From Acidiphilium acidophilum (GTDB taxonomy: Bacteria; Pseudomonadota; Alphaproteobacteria; Acetobacterales; Acetobacteraceae): a stretch of DNA of 64,000 bases. The position numbers and the translations under genes are program-made. Below the pieces are notes generated by a model. That model did no database searches, was not told the DNA's origin, and saw only the letters and a list, made by a program, of their open reading frames with translations. Below, one piece after another: positions 25,252 through 35,609 of the stretch. Location of the stretch: positions 62,001-126,000 of the forward strand of contig NZ_JAWXYB010000018.1 of assembly GCF_033842475.1 (NCBI RefSeq), given 5' to 3'. The stretch's first letter is position 1. Each line of letters begins with the position of its first letter.

Positions 25252-26316
25252 TCAGTAGGGCACACCGCTGGCGAGGGCTGATTTGGCGTTGGCCTGGGTG
25301 TAGAGATGGTCCTTGATGACGATGTGCTGCGGCACGGGTTTGCCGTCGAACCAGTTCTGCAGCTCGTGCAGGGCGATGGGTCCGAAACGGGGGTTGGTTT
25401 CGTCATCGGCGTAGATCCAGCCGCTGACGATGTCCTGCACGCCCTGTTTGGTGCCGTCGATCGTGACGATCTTGACCTCGCCCGGTTTTTTGCCGGCGTC
25501 GCGCAGGGCGGTGACGGCACCGTAGGCCATGGTATCGCTCTGGGTATAGACCGCATTCACATTCGGGTGAGCGAGCAGGATCTGACTCATGACCTTCTGG
25601 GCATCGGTGGTCGACCAGTTGCCGGTCTGGGCTGCGATGACTTTCATGCCGAGATAGGGTTTGATCGCGGCGGCGAAGCCTTTGGTGCGCTCGGTTTCGA
25701 CCGAGTTGCCGTAGGCACCCTGGATTTCCGCGATCACCGCGTGGCCGCCGGTTGCCTTGGCGAGCTGCTTGCCGTCGATTTCGCCCTGCTTGTAGAAATT
25801 CGAGCCCATGAAGGTGAGATAATCGGTGCAGTGGGTGCCGGCGGTATGGCGGTCGATCGTGATGATCGGGATGTGTTTCGCGACCGCCTGGGCGAAGGCG
25901 GGTTGCAGACCGGTGGAGTTCAGCGGGGCGATCACCAGCGCCTGGGCACCCTGGTTGATCATGCTTTCGATATCGGCGACCTGCTTGGCTTCGTTGCTGT
26001 GGGCGTTGGTATAGATGTAGCGCTTGGCATGGAACGAGTGGGCGGCGTCCTTCAGAGACTTGGTCTCTTCGGCGCGGAACGGGTTTTCATTGCCCTGCGA
26101 CTGGGAAAAGCCGACGACCATGCTGGAGAGTTTCGTGTGGTCGGGGTGCGGATTGACGCAGACCGCCTTGGAGCGCGAGCGGATCATCTGGGCCGCGTGA
26201 TCGGGTGCAGCATGGGCGGCCGGCATGGCGCACAGGGCGGCGATGCCCATCAGCGCACCGATCGGTGCAAGGTGGCGCGGGCTGCTGCGGCGCTGGCGTG
26301 GATTGTTGCTGGTCAT
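25252..26316 (-). CDS. Periplasmic sugar-type binding protein 2
   Basis: The 354-residue protein starts at ATG 26314-26316 with GGAGGG just upstream. The signal peptide (IGALMGIAALCAMPAAHA) is followed by the same fold as binding protein 1, with nearly identical stretches: KAVCVNPHP, INQGAQALVIAPLNSTGLQP, TDAQKVMSQILLAHPNV, GTKQGVQDIVSGWIYADDET. It is likely the first gene of the operon. The tandem pair probably arose by duplication; differences such as FYKQ for FYYKQ and altered residues in the ligand cleft could broaden substrate range. Confidence 0.92.
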   Translation of the reverse strand: MTSNNPRQRRSSPRHLAPIGALMGIAALCAMPAAHAAPDHAAQMIRSRSKAVCVNPHPDHTKLSSMVVGFSQSQGNENPFRAEETKSLKDAAHSFHAKRYIYTNAHSNEAKQVADIESMINQGAQALVIAPLNSTGLQPAFAQAVAKHIPIITIDRHTAGTHCTDYLTFMGSNFYKQGEIDGKQLAKATGGHAVIAEIQGAYGNSVETERTKGFAAAIKPYLGMKVIAAQTGNWSTTDAQKVMSQILLAHPNVNAVYTQSDTMAYGAVTALRDAGKKPGEVKIVTIDGTKQGVQDIVSGWIYADDETNPRFGPIALHELQNWFDGKPVPQHIVIKDHLYTQANAKSALASGVPY

Positions 26317-26711
26317 CTGGTTCCCTCCGATTTCTATCCTCATCGAGGACGTTGTTGGTGATTGATTGGCGGCGCCCGGGACGTGGCGGAGCCGCTTTGG
26401 TCGCGTTGCGACGCGACCGACCGATTGAATCCCCTTTTTGTTCCATATTACGAAACTTCGTTCTGAAATAAATCTAGTGTGTGCCGATGCCGCCGTCAAT
26501 TGCCCCTCCCCTCGGGCGCGCAGCGGTCACGTCACGTTGATGGGACCGGGGCGCACGGCGCGAAGGCAATTGAATTCTGGGGGTGGATCGCGCCTGTAAT
26601 CGCGCGTCGGGCGCGGGTGAAATCAGCGGCCGAGCAGGATCGGGATGGTGCTATTCTTAATCCATATTGAGCAACACCTAAAATAGACCACATAATATCG
26701 ATATATTACAC
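26317..26711. other. Upstream region of the ABC operon; no gene seen
   Basis: About 395 bases separate the binding-protein start from the IS1634-type relic. The promoter of the minus-strand operon should be in this stretch, but I cannot assign boxes with confidence. The part near 26655-26711 is AT-rich and probably belongs to the end of the relic IS. Confidence 0.5.
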
Positions 26712-26730
26712 TCATAAAAAAGTCCGAGTG
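26712..26730 (-). pseudogene. 3' end of the IS1634-type relic, beyond the IS256 insertion
   Basis: With one target duplication removed, the minus-strand frame of 28084-28828 continues ...PFEYVCSATRTFL and stops at TGA 26712-26714. The 8-bp duplication TCCGAGTG occurs at 26723-26730 and 28084-28091. The transposase terminus was therefore intact when IS256 copy 2 entered. Confidence 0.8.
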
Positions 26731-28083
26731 GGTGGTGTAACCTGACGTCTGGAAATTCATTTTGGGTTGGGAGTTGGTGCCCTTGCCGGGGCATGCCCCG
26801 GCAAGGGCTGTTCATTCTGGTATTCCATGCAGTTGTTCACACCAACATGGAGACCGATGAATGGACGCCAAAAAGGATACGATTATCGAGGCACTTTTGG
26901 AACATCTGATCGAAAACGGCGCAGGCGATATCGCCACGGTATTTGCCAGGACCTTCGAACTCGCCATGCAGATCGAGCGCGAACGCTTCCTCCACGCCAG
27001 TCACTACGAGCGCAACCCCGATCGTCAGGGTTACGCCAATGGCTACAAGCCCAAGCGGATCGATACCCCGGCCGGGTCGATCACCGTCGATGTCCCCAAA
27101 ACCGCCGGTCACGTGGGCGAACCCTTCTACCCACAGTCCCTCGAACGCGGCCGACGCTCGGTCCGCGCCGTCATGGTCGCCGTCGCCGAAATGTACATCA
27201 AAGGCGTCTCCACCCGCGACGTCGAGGCCGTCATGCGCGAATTCGGCATCGAAAGCCTCTCCTCCGCTCAGGTCAGCCGCGCCAGCAAGCTGCTCGATGA
27301 CGAACTCGCCGCCTGGCGCACCCGACCCCTCGCCGAGATCCGCTACCTCATCCTCGACGCCAGATATGAAAAAATGCGCGATAATGGCGTCGTCCGCGAT
27401 GCCGCCGTGCTCTCGGCCATCGGCATCGGACCCGATGAACGCCGCCGTGTCCTCGGCGTCTCGGTCGCCCTTTCCGAGGCCGAAGTCCATTGGCGTGCCT
27501 TCCTCGAAAGCCTCCATCAGCGTGGCCTGCGAGGCGTCGAATTCATCGTCTCCGATGACCATGCCGGATTGCACGCCGCACGCCGCGCCGTCTTCGGCGC
27601 CGCACACTGGCAACGATGCCAGTTCCACCTCGCCCAAAACGCCATCCACCACGCCCCCAACCACGCCATCCGCAAACGCATCGGCGCAGAACTCCGGACC
27701 GTCTGGAACGCAAATTCCCTCGCCGCTGCCCAGATCGCTCTCACAACCCTCGTCAATGCCTATCGCGACACCGCACCAAAGCTCGCCGATTGGCTCGAAC
27801 GAAATATCCCCGAAGGCCTCACCGTCTTCACACTGCCAGAACCCCACCAGCGCCGGCTTCGCACTTCCAACCCCATGGAACGCGGCATCCAGCAGGAACT
27901 CAAACGCCGCACCACCAAAATCAGGGTCTTCCCCAACGAAGCCTCCCTCGAACGCCTCGTCAGCGCCGTCCTCGTCGAAATCGATGAAAAATGGGCCGCC
28001 GACACCAAGGGCTACATCAAGTGGGACTACCAGGATGCCTGACCCCCGCTCGCCCTATTTTCCAGACATCAGGTTGCTCAATC
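26731..28083 (+). mobile_element. IS256-family insertion sequence, copy 2
   Basis: It is 1353 bp, the same length as copy 1, with the same terminal repeats and an 8-bp duplication TCCGAGTG on both sides. It is inserted in the last codons of an IS1634-type transposase fragment. It lies in the same orientation as copy 1, so recombination between them could delete or duplicate about 25 kb. Confidence 0.94.
26861..28042 (+). CDS. IS256-family transposase
   Basis: The 393-residue product is identical to that of 1847-3028, with the same catalytic landmarks (LDARYEK, VSDDHAGL, ERGIQQELKRR). No frame damage is seen. The identity of the two copies implies recent transposition or ongoing gene conversion. 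Confidence 0.93.
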   Translation: MDAKKDTIIEALLEHLIENGAGDIATVFARTFELAMQIERERFLHASHYERNPDRQGYANGYKPKRIDTPAGSITVDVPKTAGHVGEPFYPQSLERGRRSVRAVMVAVAEMYIKGVSTRDVEAVMREFGIESLSSAQVSRASKLLDDELAAWRTRPLAEIRYLILDARYEKMRDNGVVRDAAVLSAIGIGPDERRRVLGVSVALSEAEVHWRAFLESLHQRGLRGVEFIVSDDHAGLHAARRAVFGAAHWQRCQFHLAQNAIHHAPNHAIRKRIGAELRTVWNANSLAAAQIALTTLVNAYRDTAPKLADWLERNIPEGLTVFTLPEPHQRRLRTSNPMERGIQQELKRRTTKIRVFPNEASLERLVSAVLVEIDEKWAADTKGYIKWDYQDA

Positions 28084-28828
28084 TCCGAGTGGCACTACAA
28101 ACGTATTCAAAGGGGGTCAGACGGTGAGTTTCTGGATCCCTCCTGGTGCGGCATTGAGCGCCAGCGCTTGCCAGCGCACCATAAATCCGGCGCAAGGCTG
28201 GTTCGGCGACTGTGGCCTTGCTGACATGCAGGGTGCGCCCGTCGTGCTGCTGCAAGGTTGCGGTGATCCGTTGCTGCACCGAGATGATTTCGCGCAATCG
28301 GGTCCATGACAGGGGCTCCCCTGCCGCTTTTAGTTTATGCCGGATTGCCTGGACCAGTTGATAGGCCAGCACGGTGATGAACAGATGTCCTTCGGTGCGG
28401 TCCGCTTTGTGATGGAACACCGGTCGGAGGCCGAGTTCCGATTTGAGACCGCGGAACACCGCCTCCAGATCGGTCAACATGGTGTAGGTGTGCCACAAGG
28501 CGGCGGCGTCCCAGGTGGTTTCATTGCTGCGCAGACAATAGACCCCGGGATGTGTCAGCATTGAACCCTCGAGTGGAACCTTGACCCAGGTGATCGACGC
28601 GGCCTTGGTTCCGGTCTCATCGGGAGTCACGATGATCTCATAGTGTTGGCCGATGCCGTTGCTCTTCTTTATCAATCTTCCGATGCGTCGCTGGATATCG
28701 GCCAGGTTTTTCCGTCCGTAGGGAAGGCCCTCTTCCCAGCGGGATAGCAATCGGAGGCAAGCAGGTAGGTCATGACGGTCGAGCCCACGCCACCTCCAAT
28801 GATCCGGGATTCCCTTACGATTCGCCAT
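28084..28828 (-). pseudogene. IS1634-type transposase, C-terminal half
   Basis: The minus-strand frame contains TMLTDLEAVFRGLKSELGLR followed by PVFHHKADRTEGHLFITVLAYQL, the hallmark of the IS1634 branch of IS4-like DDE transposases, including the catalytic Glu. An in-frame TAG lies just before the first ATG (28828), and the N-terminal half with the two catalytic Asp residues is absent, so this is a remnant. The 3' end is cut by IS256 copy 2. An N-terminal fragment of a similar transposase lies far away at 52251-52526. Confidence 0.82.
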
Positions 28829-28847
28829 GTCCTAGACTCGTCTCGTC

Positions 28848-29174
28848 ATGAAGCAGAGCCCAGCCATGGATGGCGTGATCCTCGAACTCCGCGCCCGTGC
28901 GCCGGAATTGAACAGGTTCCGTAGTTGGCGGATCGAGATCGATCGTGATCTGTTTGGCCTGCTTAATGCCAGGATCACATACGGACGGATCGGGACAACC
29001 GGCCGAACGCTCCGCTGGGATTTCGAGAACGACGCGGAGGCTGCGCGATTTCTGCGTGTGAAGCTCCGTCGGCGCGCGAGTGGCACGATGCGGCGCGGTG
29101 CGGCCTACCGGGTCGTCGAAGCCAGTCCGGTTGTCGCCCCTTTCGTCGGCATGTTCATGCCGATAGACGGGTAA
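28848..29174 (+). CDS. WGR-domain protein
   Basis: This 108-residue protein is almost entirely one WGR domain. The characteristic stretch is ARITYGRIGTTGRTLRWDF, followed by EAARFLRVKLRRR and AAYRVVE. WGR domains bind nucleic acid in PARP1-3 and occur in bacteria beside helicases or MolR-type proteins. The TAA stop is four bases before the helicase start, so the two are co-translated. The start could be ATG 28848 or ATG 28866 (MDGVILELRA); neither has a strong ribosome-binding site. The function is inferred: a DNA-end or nick adaptor for the helicase. Confidence 0.82.
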   Translation: MKQSPAMDGVILELRARAPELNRFRSWRIEIDRDLFGLLNARITYGRIGTTGRTLRWDFENDAEAARFLRVKLRRRASGTMRRGAAYRVVEASPVVAPFVGMFMPIDG

Positions 29175-29178
29175 CAGC

Positions 29179-32100
29179 ATGAACGAAAACGCGAAGCTCC
29201 CTGGGACATCAGATCTATGGCAAACCTATCTCGATTGCCCACCCGATCTAAAAACGGTGCTGCGGATCGAAGCGCTCGGTGCGCCGTCATCCGATCAATA
29301 TCGTCTGGCCGGTCATCTTGCGGGAAGCGATCTGCCGGGTCCGAAAGGAAAGCCCTGGTCCTATAATGCGGTCCGTCTTGCCTTCGATGGCCTGAGGCGC
29401 AAAGGCCTGATCACGGCGCGGGAGGGTTGCAGGGCGACGCTGCTTCATCCTGTCGCAGTCGACGCGCTGGCTTCGCCCGAGGCCGACGATATCCTCGCCA
29501 TCGTCGATGCGGCCTATCCCACTACTTACGCACGGATGCTCGGGTCAGCCGGTCGCTATCAGGGGGATTACACCGCACTCATCCGCATGGTGCGACACGC
29601 GATCTACCGGAACGATGGGGAACAATTTGCCGCGCTATGCGCCTTCCACGACAAGCATTGCGTTCCCCATAGCTCGACCAGAGTGCTGGCGACACTCTTC
29701 TCAGCCACGCCGATCGGGGTCGACTGGCTGCGGAACCGCCAGCCGTTGATCCAGATTGGCTTGTTCAAGGCCAAGCTGGACGCGGAGTCGGAGATGCATG
29801 ATCCAATGCCCGATCTGGATACGCTGCGGACTTATTTCAGATCCGTCCAGAGTGAGGCGGCGTTTGCAACTCTCGCCCCCGTTTTACTCGACGACGATCT
29901 GCTGGCCGGACGGGTCGATGAGGCCCGGACTCGTCTGGCGGCAGCGCCCGACGCCACGACCGTTGAGGCGATGTGCACTGCTGCGGCGGTCCAATTTCTG
30001 ACCGGTCAGGCTGATAAGACGCGCCAAGGTTACCGCGCCGCGCTGAAGCGCCTGCGCAAGGATCGCGGCCGGCGGAAAGTCTTTCTCGATGATTTTCACG
30101 GACTGTTGTTTTTACTCAGCCTGCTTGAAGCCAACGACGCGACCGTGCATCATGAGGCAGGTACTTATCTCGAAGGCCTTCTGTCCACGCCGGCGGGACA
30201 TATCGGCGCCTATCTGAGCGTGCAGGCGCTGCTCTGGCTCAGTCAGGGATTCGACGCCAAGGCAGCCGGGGTCGTCAAAACACTCCGTCGCGACGTCCCC
30301 TGGCCGCCGTTCGATCTCGCGATGCGGGCCCTCGCTGAATATGCGGTTGATCCCGGGATCTCTCGCAAGCATCGCGAGGTCTTGGCGACCGAATTCAGTC
30401 GCCTGAACGATCGCTCCCCTCTCTTAGCGCAGGTTCATGCCGAGATCCTGTCAGAGATCGCGCTGAACCCTGCCCCCTATCGCGCCCGGCTTGAGGAAAT
30501 CGGCGCCGCAGTCACCCTTCGGTTCACGCAGATCATTCGCCTCCAGGAACCTTGGCAGCGCGCCCTCGATAATCTGGGGGCGTTGTTGGGTGCACGAGCC
30601 CCGCAGCCCGATCCCTCGGCAGCACGGGGTACGCCGGGCAAGCGTCTCGCATGGTTCGTCGATCCCGAGAGTAAGGTGATCGACGTCGTCGAGCAAACAG
30701 CGAAGGGTGCCAGCTGGTCGGATGGCAGGCCGATTGCCCTGAAGCGGTTGCATGAGCATGATCCTCGCTTGAGTTACCTGACGCCTGAAGATCGTGCCGG
30801 TCTGGTCGGCCTGCGTCGCGAGGCTGCCGGATGGGGCGATAGCGAGGTCTATTATTTCGATACGGTCCGTGTGCTGCCAGCGCTGGTCGGACATCCGGTC
30901 GTATTCGACGCGCGGCACCGGTCCCGTTCGATCGAACTGGTCGCCTATCCGCTGGAGCTGGTCATCACCAAGAAAGGCAGGGATTTCCATCTCGCGCTGT
31001 CTCATACCGCCGATGAACCTGCCGTGTTCCTCGAAGCGGAAACGCCGACCCGCTACCGGGTGATCGAGTTTCCGAGACGTATGCTGCCAATCCAGGATAT
31101 TCTGGGCCGGCGCGGCCTGACGGTTCCGATCAAGGCACGGGATCAGGTGATCGCTCTGATCCGCAGCACCAACCCGACCCTGCCGATCCGCGCCGAGATC
31201 GATGAGATCGAGCAGGAAGCGCGGCCGGGCATCGCGACCCCAGTCGTCCAGATCATTCCGCAGGGTGACGGGATAAGGCTCAATATCATGGTGCGACCGT
31301 TCGGTGCCGACGGACCGGCCTACGTCGCCGGACTCGGCGGGCGGTCGGTGTTGACCACGATCGCTGGCCAACAAATCCGTGTCAGTCGTGACCTCGAAGT
31401 CGAGATCGCCGAGCGTAAAGCGCTGATCACCGCCTGCCCGACCTTGCGTGACCGTCGTGGTGCGGAGGCTCATGAATGGGTGCTCGATGATCCGGAGGGT
31501 AGCCTTGAATGCCTCCTCGAACTGCAGGCATATACAGGGACAGTTGCGGTCGAATGGCCTGAGGGTCAGCGGATCCGTGTTCACGCCGCCTCCTCCGATC
31601 GGATGAAGGTGAAGATCAGCCGTGATCGTGATTGGTTCAATGTCGACGGGTCCATTGCCCTCGATGAGGATCGCGTCGTGGAGATGCAATTCCTCCTCGA
31701 CCGGCTGAGCCGCACGCAGGGGCGGTTCGTCAAGCTGGAAGATGGTGGCTTCGTCGCCCTCACACACCAGTTGCAGAGCCAGTTGGAGAGATTGACTGCG
31801 GTTTCCGAAACGCATCGGTCCGGGCGACGGGTCCATGCACTGGGTGCCGCCGCGCTCGATGCGGCGTTGGCCGAGGGGGGTACTATCATCGCCGACGCCG
31901 CGTGGAAGCGTCAGATCCAGCGGATTACCTCAGCCGAGAACTGGACCCCTGCCCTGCCCGCTCATCTGCAGGCAGAGCTCCGCGATTACCAGATGGACGG
32001 TTTCGTCTGGCTCTCACGTCTCGCCCGCTGGGGAGCCGGTGCCTGCCTCGCTGACGACATGGGACTCGGCAAGACCGTCCAGACGATCGCCGTGCTGCTC

Positions 32101-33348
32101 GAACAGGCGCAGTCGGGCCCCTGTCTGGTCGTGGCGCCGACCTCGGTCTGCCCAAATTGGGGCGCGGAACTGCGGCGGTTTGCCCCGACGCTTGCGGTAC
32201 ATCGGTTATCGGCCAGCGGTGCTCGCGCGACGCTGATCGCGGCGCTTGGGCCAAACGATATTCTGATCTGCAGCTATGGGTTGCTGCATCAAGAGAGCGA
32301 ACTGCTTGCCGGCGTAAAATGGTCGATGGTCGTTCTGGACGAGGCCCAGGCGATCAAGAATGCCGATACCAAACGCGCGCAGGCGAGCCTGTCGCTGCAC
32401 GCGGACTTCCGTGTGGTGCTGACCGGGACGCCGGTCGAGAACTATCTCGATGAATTGTGGAGCCTGTTCAACTTCCTCAACCCTGGCCTGCTCGGATCAC
32501 GAGAGGGGTTCCAGAAACGATTCGCTGTCCCGATCGAGCGGGATCGTGATCTTCCGGCGCGCCAGGCGTTACGGACGCTGATCCGACCGTTCCTGCTGCG
32601 CCGGACCAAGGCCGCGGTGCTGAGCGAACTGCCGCCACGAACCGAACAGACCGTCGTGGTGGAAATGAACGAGGCCGAGCGCCTCTTCTACGAGGCGTTA
32701 CGCCGACAGGCGCTCGACAGCTTGGCTGCATTAGACACACAACCGGGCAAACGTAAGATCCATATTCTCGCCGAGATCACGCGACTGCGGCGGGCATGCT
32801 GCAACCCCGCGCTGATCGATGCGAGCGCTTCGGTGCCGAGCAGCAAGCTCGAGACGTTTCTGGGTCTGGTCGAGGAGTTGATCCGCAACCGGCACCGGGC
32901 CCTGGTGTTCAGCCAGTTCGTTGGCCATCTCGGTCTGATCCGCGCCGCGCTCGATCAACGTGGCATAAGCTATGAATATCTCGATGGTATTACGCCGGCA
33001 TCGGCTCGGGAACGGCGGGTCGCTCTGTTCCAGGCGGGGCATTCGGATTTGTTCCTGATCAGTCTGCGCGCTGGCGGTACCGGGTTGAACCTGACAGCGG
33101 CCGATTATGTGGTGCATCTCGACCCCTGGTGGAACCCGGCGGTCGAGGATCAGGCCTCAGACCGGGTCCATCGCCTCGGTCAGGAGCGGCCAGTCACGAT
33201 ATATCGCCTGATCATGGAAAACAGCATCGAAGAACGCATTCTCGCCCTGCATCGGGACAAGCGCGATCTCGCCTCCGAATTGCTGGAAGGTGGCGAAGTC
33301 GCCGCCCGTCTGACCGAGGATGAATTGATTGATCTGATACGGAACTAG
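29179..33348 (+). CDS. Large SNF2-family ATPase with long N-terminal extension
   Basis: The protein has 1389 residues. Residues about 1-470 are helical, with a winged-helix-like start and repeat-like helices (no certain family). Residues about 480-900 are mixed, with several beta-rich segments. The SNF2 core occupies about 925-1389: LRDYQMDGFVWLSRL, Walker A DDMGLGKTVQT (about 960), DEAQ box VVLDEAQAIKN (about 1054), VLTGTPVEN, LVFSQFVGHLGLI, LRAGGTGLNLTAADYVVHLD, and the Q/R motif SDRVHRLGQ (about 1331). It is a DNA translocase with no visible nuclease or methylase domain. Co-expression with a WGR protein suggests action on damaged or foreign DNA; this is an inference. IS5 copy 2 sits 13 bases after the stop. 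Confidence 0.9.
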   Translation: MNENAKLPGTSDLWQTYLDCPPDLKTVLRIEALGAPSSDQYRLAGHLAGSDLPGPKGKPWSYNAVRLAFDGLRRKGLITAREGCRATLLHPVAVDALASPEADDILAIVDAAYPTTYARMLGSAGRYQGDYTALIRMVRHAIYRNDGEQFAALCAFHDKHCVPHSSTRVLATLFSATPIGVDWLRNRQPLIQIGLFKAKLDAESEMHDPMPDLDTLRTYFRSVQSEAAFATLAPVLLDDDLLAGRVDEARTRLAAAPDATTVEAMCTAAAVQFLTGQADKTRQGYRAALKRLRKDRGRRKVFLDDFHGLLFLLSLLEANDATVHHEAGTYLEGLLSTPAGHIGAYLSVQALLWLSQGFDAKAAGVVKTLRRDVPWPPFDLAMRALAEYAVDPGISRKHREVLATEFSRLNDRSPLLAQVHAEILSEIALNPAPYRARLEEIGAAVTLRFTQIIRLQEPWQRALDNLGALLGARAPQPDPSAARGTPGKRLAWFVDPESKVIDVVEQTAKGASWSDGRPIALKRLHEHDPRLSYLTPEDRAGLVGLRREAAGWGDSEVYYFDTVRVLPALVGHPVVFDARHRSRSIELVAYPLELVITKKGRDFHLALSHTADEPAVFLEAETPTRYRVIEFPRRMLPIQDILGRRGLTVPIKARDQVIALIRSTNPTLPIRAEIDEIEQEARPGIATPVVQIIPQGDGIRLNIMVRPFGADGPAYVAGLGGRSVLTTIAGQQIRVSRDLEVEIAERKALITACPTLRDRRGAEAHEWVLDDPEGSLECLLELQAYTGTVAVEWPEGQRIRVHAASSDRMKVKISRDRDWFNVDGSIALDEDRVVEMQFLLDRLSRTQGRFVKLEDGGFVALTHQLQSQLERLTAVSETHRSGRRVHALGAAALDAALAEGGTIIADAAWKRQIQRITSAENWTPALPAHLQAELRDYQMDGFVWLSRLARWGAGACLADDMGLGKTVQTIAVLLEQAQSGPCLVVAPTSVCPNWGAELRRFAPTLAVHRLSASGARATLIAALGPNDILICSYGLLHQESELLAGVKWSMVVLDEAQAIKNADTKRAQASLSLHADFRVVLTGTPVENYLDELWSLFNFLNPGLLGSREGFQKRFAVPIERDRDLPARQALRTLIRPFLLRRTKAAVLSELPPRTEQTVVVEMNEAERLFYEALRRQALDSLAALDTQPGKRKIHILAEITRLRRACCNPALIDASASVPSSKLETFLGLVEELIRNRHRALVFSQFVGHLGLIRAALDQRGISYEYLDGITPASARERRVALFQAGHSDLFLISLRAGGTGLNLTAADYVVHLDPWWNPAVEDQASDRVHRLGQERPVTIYRLIMENSIEERILALHRDKRDLASELLEGGEVAARLTEDELIDLIRN

Positions 33349-33361
33349 TCCCCATTTCTCA

Positions 33362-34293
33362 GTGTCCATCCGGGAACACCTTGAATCTTTGGAGTCACTT
33401 GTGATTCCATAGCGGCGGCCCGATTCGCAGGAGCAGCCTGATGTGGACGAACGAGAACCGCGCCCGGTATGATCGCAGCAAGCTGCGCTATCCGAGCGAT
33501 TTGACGGATGACGAGTGGGCGATCATCGGCCCGCTGATCCCGCCCGCCAAGCGTGGCGGCAACAAGCGTACGGTGAATGAGCGGCAGGTGATCAACGGGC
33601 TGATGTTCATCCTGAGTACCGGTTGCCAATGGGCGTCGCTGCCGAAAGATCTGCCTCCACGGAGCACGGTGAACGACTATTTTCGCCGTTGGAACGAGGA
33701 TGGCACGCTCGATCGCATTCATCATGCGCTGTACGTCAGATGTCGCGAACAGGTTGACCGCGCGGCCAGTCCGACGGCTGCGATCATTGACAGCCAGAGC
33801 GTCAAGAGCGTGGAAAAAGGGGGGGTCATATCGATCCGTCGGGGTTCGATGCGGGCAAGAAGATCAACGGCAAGAAGCGCCATGTCCTGGTAGACACGCA
33901 AGGCCTGCTGCTTTGCGCCATCGTCCACGCCGCCGACATCCAGGATCGGGACGGCGGCGTGATGCTGATGGGAACGCTGTTCGGTCTATTTCCCTTTCTG
34001 CTCAAGCTTTATGCCGACGGTGGCTATCAAGGGCCGAAATTCCAGGAAGGGCTGGGCCGCGTGTGCGCTCAGATCAATGTCGAGATCGTCAAGCGCTCCG
34101 ATATCGGAAAGTTCGTCGTTGTGCCCAAGCGCTGGATCGTTGAGCGAACCATCGGCTGGCTCAACCGTTGTCGCCGGTTGGCCAAGGATTGGGAATGCCT
34201 CAACCAAAACGGACTTGCATTTCTACGCTGGGCATCCATCCGGCTGATGGTACGAAAACTCTGTAAGGAAACAAAATGATCCCGGATGGACTC
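33362..34293 (+). mobile_element. IS5-family element, copy 2
   Basis: 932 bp, flanked by TCA at 33359-33361 and 34294-34296, with the same ends as copy 1. It lies in the same orientation as copy 1, so the pair forms direct repeats about 27 kb apart. Confidence 0.94.
33441..34279 (+). CDS. IS5-family transposase, made by -1 frameshifting
   Basis: The product is identical to that of copy 1: first frame 33441-33893, second frame ending at 34279, joined at the A5G7 run. Catalytic Asp, Asp and Glu landmarks (IIDSQSVKS, YADGGYQG, WIVERTIGWLNR) are kept. Confidence 0.9.
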
Positions 34294-34321
34294 TCAAGCG
34301 GGTAGTGCATCTGGGCTCTTA

Positions 34322-35490
34322 TACCAACCTGCCTATCCAATGACCGCTTTGATCCAGTCTCGTTGGGTGATCGAAGCGATTTGTTCTGGCATCTGCATGA
34401 ACTTGTTCCAGGCGTTTCGGCAGGCGGCAAGGATTTCGTCGTAGCTGTTCCAGACCTGATGGCTCAGGAAGTTGCCGCGCAGAAATTGCCAGATGTTTTC
34501 GACGGGGTTGAGCTCTGGCGAATAGGGCGGCAGCGATAGCAGGCTGATGTTGTCGGGCACCGGCAACCGTTCGCCGGCTTGATGCCAGCCGGCGCCATCG
34601 AGCACCAGCACGGCGTGCGCGCCAGGCGCGACCTGCGTGCTGATTTCCCGAAGATGTTCGGCCATCGCCTCGCTATTGACCGCCGGCATGATGATGGCGG
34701 CACCAATACAGCGTTCTGGGCAGACGGCACCAAACAGATAGGCGGAGTCATGGCGGTTGTCGCGCACAGCCAGTGGTCGGGAACCCCGCTCTGCCCAGAC
34801 ATAGGTCAGGGTTCCCTTCTGACCGACACGGGCTTCATCGGCGAACCACACCTCGATCGGCTTACGCGCCGCCGTGGCCGGGATCGCCGCCGCTACCAGG
34901 CCAGCGAAGTCTTTTTAAAAATGTCCTGTGCCGCAGCGTCCTTCTTCGGATGATACGGACGCGGCTGGACTCGCGTGAACTTGAGCCGCCGCAACAGTCG
35001 GCTGATCGACGTCTCGTGCAGGGTAACCGCAAACTCGGTCTCGATCCGTCGCTGCAGGTCGACACAGCGCCACCGTACCACGCCGTCACGCTCCGGGTCC
35101 GGGCCCTGCCTGACCCATGCCGCGATCTGCGCCTGCTGCGAAGCCGACAATTGGGGTGGCGGGCCGTTGCGGCGCGGCGCATCGCCCAGTCCTTCAGGTC
35201 CCAATCCATTGTAACGGTGCACCCAGTCGCGCAGCGTCTGCCGGTCCATGGCACAGGCCTCGGCCGCATCGCGCCGAGACCAGCCTTCGAGAACAAGAGC
35301 AATCGCCAGCAGCCGCCTCGAAATCTTCGAATCCGTCGCGCGAGCCGCCCGCTCGCGCAGCGCCATAGGCGACAAGTCCAAACGCGTTATCGCTACCGTC
35401 ATCGCAAACCTCCTCCAGGGAAGTCCAGCGAATCATACCCGCCCGAGCCGCACCAACTCACATTCGAGTCAACGGAACCTCAGGTTGGTA
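34322..35490 (-). mobile_element. IS630-family element
   Basis: The inverted ends TACCAACCTG (34322-34331) and CAGGTTGGTA (35481-35490) each include a TA, the usual IS630 target dinucleotide. The element is about 1.17 kb. A truncated relative lies at 20184-20519. It occupies most of the gap between IS5 copy 2 and IS66 copy 2. Confidence 0.9.
34333..35402 (-). CDS. IS630-family transposase, probably by -1 frameshifting
   Basis: The first frame (35402 to 34893) encodes the HTH half: LVLEGWSRRDAAEACAMDRQ followed by TLRDWVHRYN and a second HTH with ETSISRLLRRLKFTRVQPRP. At T5A5G (about 34914-34924) a -1 slip turns DIFKKTSLAW into DIFKKDFAGLV and opens the second frame to 34333. That frame carries the DDE half: VWFADEARVGQKG, AVLVLDGAGWHQAG, LPPYSPELNPVENIWQFLR. 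Such slips are common in IS630 elements, so I treat the pair as one gene. About 356 residues in total. Confidence 0.88.
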
Positions 35491-35609
35491 TTATTCGGCG
35501 AATGTTCTTCTGCAAACAACTACCTGCTTACCCATCTTAATCGTATCCATCCGGCGAAGACCGCGTCCTGATAGCCGCTCGGCGTTCACGGATCGCTGTA
35601 GTGGGGTGA

